NCBI GenBank assembly: GCA_022763735.1
Contig: JALEQY010000115.1
Location: 1 to 33,399, forward strand
DNA length: 33,399 bases
Direction: 5' to 3'
Source of the DNA: Clostridiales bacterium
GTDB taxonomy: Bacteria; Bacillota; Clostridia; Peptostreptococcales; Anaerovoracaceae
Made by a program: the position numbers and the translations under genes. Numbering within the stretch: the first letter of the stretch is position 1; each line of letters opens with the position of its first letter. Shown here in pieces: positions 32,563-33,399 of this stretch. The notes beneath the pieces were generated by a model that saw only the letters and a program-made list of their open reading frames with translations, was not told the origin of the DNA and did no database searches.

Positions 32563-32583
32563 CTTTAATTATGGAGAACAATC

Positions 32584-33399
32584 ATGAAATACGGACTTAT
32601 AGGAAAAACCCTGGTACACAGCTATTCCAAGGAGATTCACGAATCTCTGGGAAAATATGAATACAACCTTTACAGCCTCACCCCGGAGGAAATGCCTGAT
32701 TTTGTAAAGGCACACGCTTTCGGCGGACTGAATGTCACTATACCATACAAAAAGGATGTGATACCTCTCTGCGATGAAGTATCAGAGCTGGCATCCTGTA
32801 TCGGAGCCGTCAACACGCTTTATAAAAAGAACGGCAGGCTCACAGGTCACAACACCGACTACGAAGGCTTTCTCTACAATGCTCAGAGATCCGGCATCTC
32901 TTTTGACGGCAGGACAGTGCTGATTCTCGGCACAGGCGGCACTTCCCTGATGGCACGCAAAGCCGCATCAGACCAGGGAGCCTCTAAAATATACATCGCA
33001 TCACGCTCTGCGAAAACCTCCGATCCCGGCAGTACTCTCATAGCACAGCTTACATATGATGAGCTGCCACGAATTGCGGACACTGTCGAGATCATCGTGA
33101 ACACCACTCCGGTAGGAACCTTTCCCAATAACATGCAGAGCATCATAACCCTGTCAGATTATCCGAAATGCGAAGCAGTCATAGATGTTATCTACAATCC
33201 CTTCAGAACGAAGCTGCTGCTGGAAGCCGAAAAACTGGGACTCAAAACGGCCAACGGTCTTCCTATGCTGGTGGCTCAGGCCACAGCCGCAGCAGGATAT
33301 TTCCTCGGAACACCTGGAGCCTTTACGGGCGAAAACGAACGCATCATCACAGCCATGCAGAAGCAGATGAGAAATATCGTCCTCATCGGTATGCCGGGC
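32584..33399 (+). CDS. aroE: Shikimate dehydrogenase fused to shikimate kinase, partial
   Basis: Reduces 3-dehydroshikimate to shikimate with NADPH and, if the fusion is right, also phosphorylates shikimate. The dehydrogenase part shows SYSKEIHE (substrate serines), Lys56 in NVTIPYKKD, Asp92 in GHNTDYEG, dinucleotide loop GTGGTS, NTTPVGTFP and NGLPMLVAQA. This domain is complete by about residue 255. The frame goes on without a stop into MRNIVLIGMPG, the start of a shikimate-kinase P-loop (usually NIVLIGMPGSGKS/T), where the window ends after 272 codons. GGAGA precedes the ATG. The fusion would place two sequential steps in one chain. Confidence 0.85.
   Translation, partial: MKYGLIGKTLVHSYSKEIHESLGKYEYNLYSLTPEEMPDFVKAHAFGGLNVTIPYKKDVIPLCDEVSELASCIGAVNTLYKKNGRLTGHNTDYEGFLYNAQRSGISFDGRTVLILGTGGTSLMARKAASDQGASKIYIASRSAKTSDPGSTLIAQLTYDELPRIADTVEIIVNTTPVGTFPNNMQSIITLSDYPKCEAVIDVIYNPFRTKLLLEAEKLGLKTANGLPMLVAQATAAAGYFLGTPGAFTGENERIITAMQKQMRNIVLIGMPG

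Overview
The window reads as chromosomal DNA of a strictly anaerobic, Gram-positive fermenter of class Clostridia. The signs are purine-rich ribosome binding sites before most genes, two [FeFe]-hydrogenase maturases (HydG, HydF), a 3-hydroxybutyryl-CoA dehydrogenase of the butyrate type, a BceRS-BceAB-like peptide-sensing module, and the housekeeping families Rho, DUF1385, PrmC, L31, DUF1846, DUF1934 and Hsp33. I see no rRNA, tRNA, CRISPR array, insertion sequence or phage gene. Species cannot be fixed by eye.

Layout. (1) 1-4318, minus strand: response regulator, short-loop sensor kinase, then, after a 757-bp gap, an ABC ATPase and a large permease cut by the left edge. The gap holds a two-way terminator, a direct-repeat operator candidate and four long palindromic repeats. 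(2) 4334-6214: a DUF4143 AAA ATPase (minus) and a 97-residue unknown protein (plus) diverge from a striking control region. It has a consensus promoter, a 13-bp motif repeated four times at exactly 33-bp steps, and an inverted repeat between the two promoters. (3) 6375-15673, all minus: a glucose-6-phosphate-isomerase-like protein, hbd, rho, DUF1385, prmC, hydG, hydF and rpmE. A structured leader with an intrinsic terminator sits directly before hydG, and a possible RNA pseudoknot follows hbd. (4) 15932-19233: a small exported protein faces an XRE regulator / ECF sigma factor / anti-sigma operon, with two more XRE regulators divergent from it. (5) 19270-25548: AEC transporter, DUF1846, a 30-residue membrane peptide, DUF1934 and Hsp33 (all minus), HtrA (plus) and DUF134 (minus).

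(6) 25672-33399, plus: an almost complete shikimate/Phe/Tyr operon, in the order DAHP synthase, tyrA, aroB, aroA, aroC, pheA, aroE. It is led by an uncatalogued 28-codon peptide containing the run YYYFYFTFF, followed by a terminator and a competing pairing. This is the layout of ribosome-mediated Phe/Tyr attenuation. The last gene appears to be an AroE-AroK fusion, cut by the right edge just inside the kinase P-loop.

The observations most worth following are the Phe/Tyr leader attenuator, the 33-bp phased array before the DUF4143 ATPase, the four CGACGTG palindromes, the hydG leader, the post-hbd pseudoknot and the apparently inactive isomerase-like protein. All functional statements are inferred from motifs read by eye; no database search was made.
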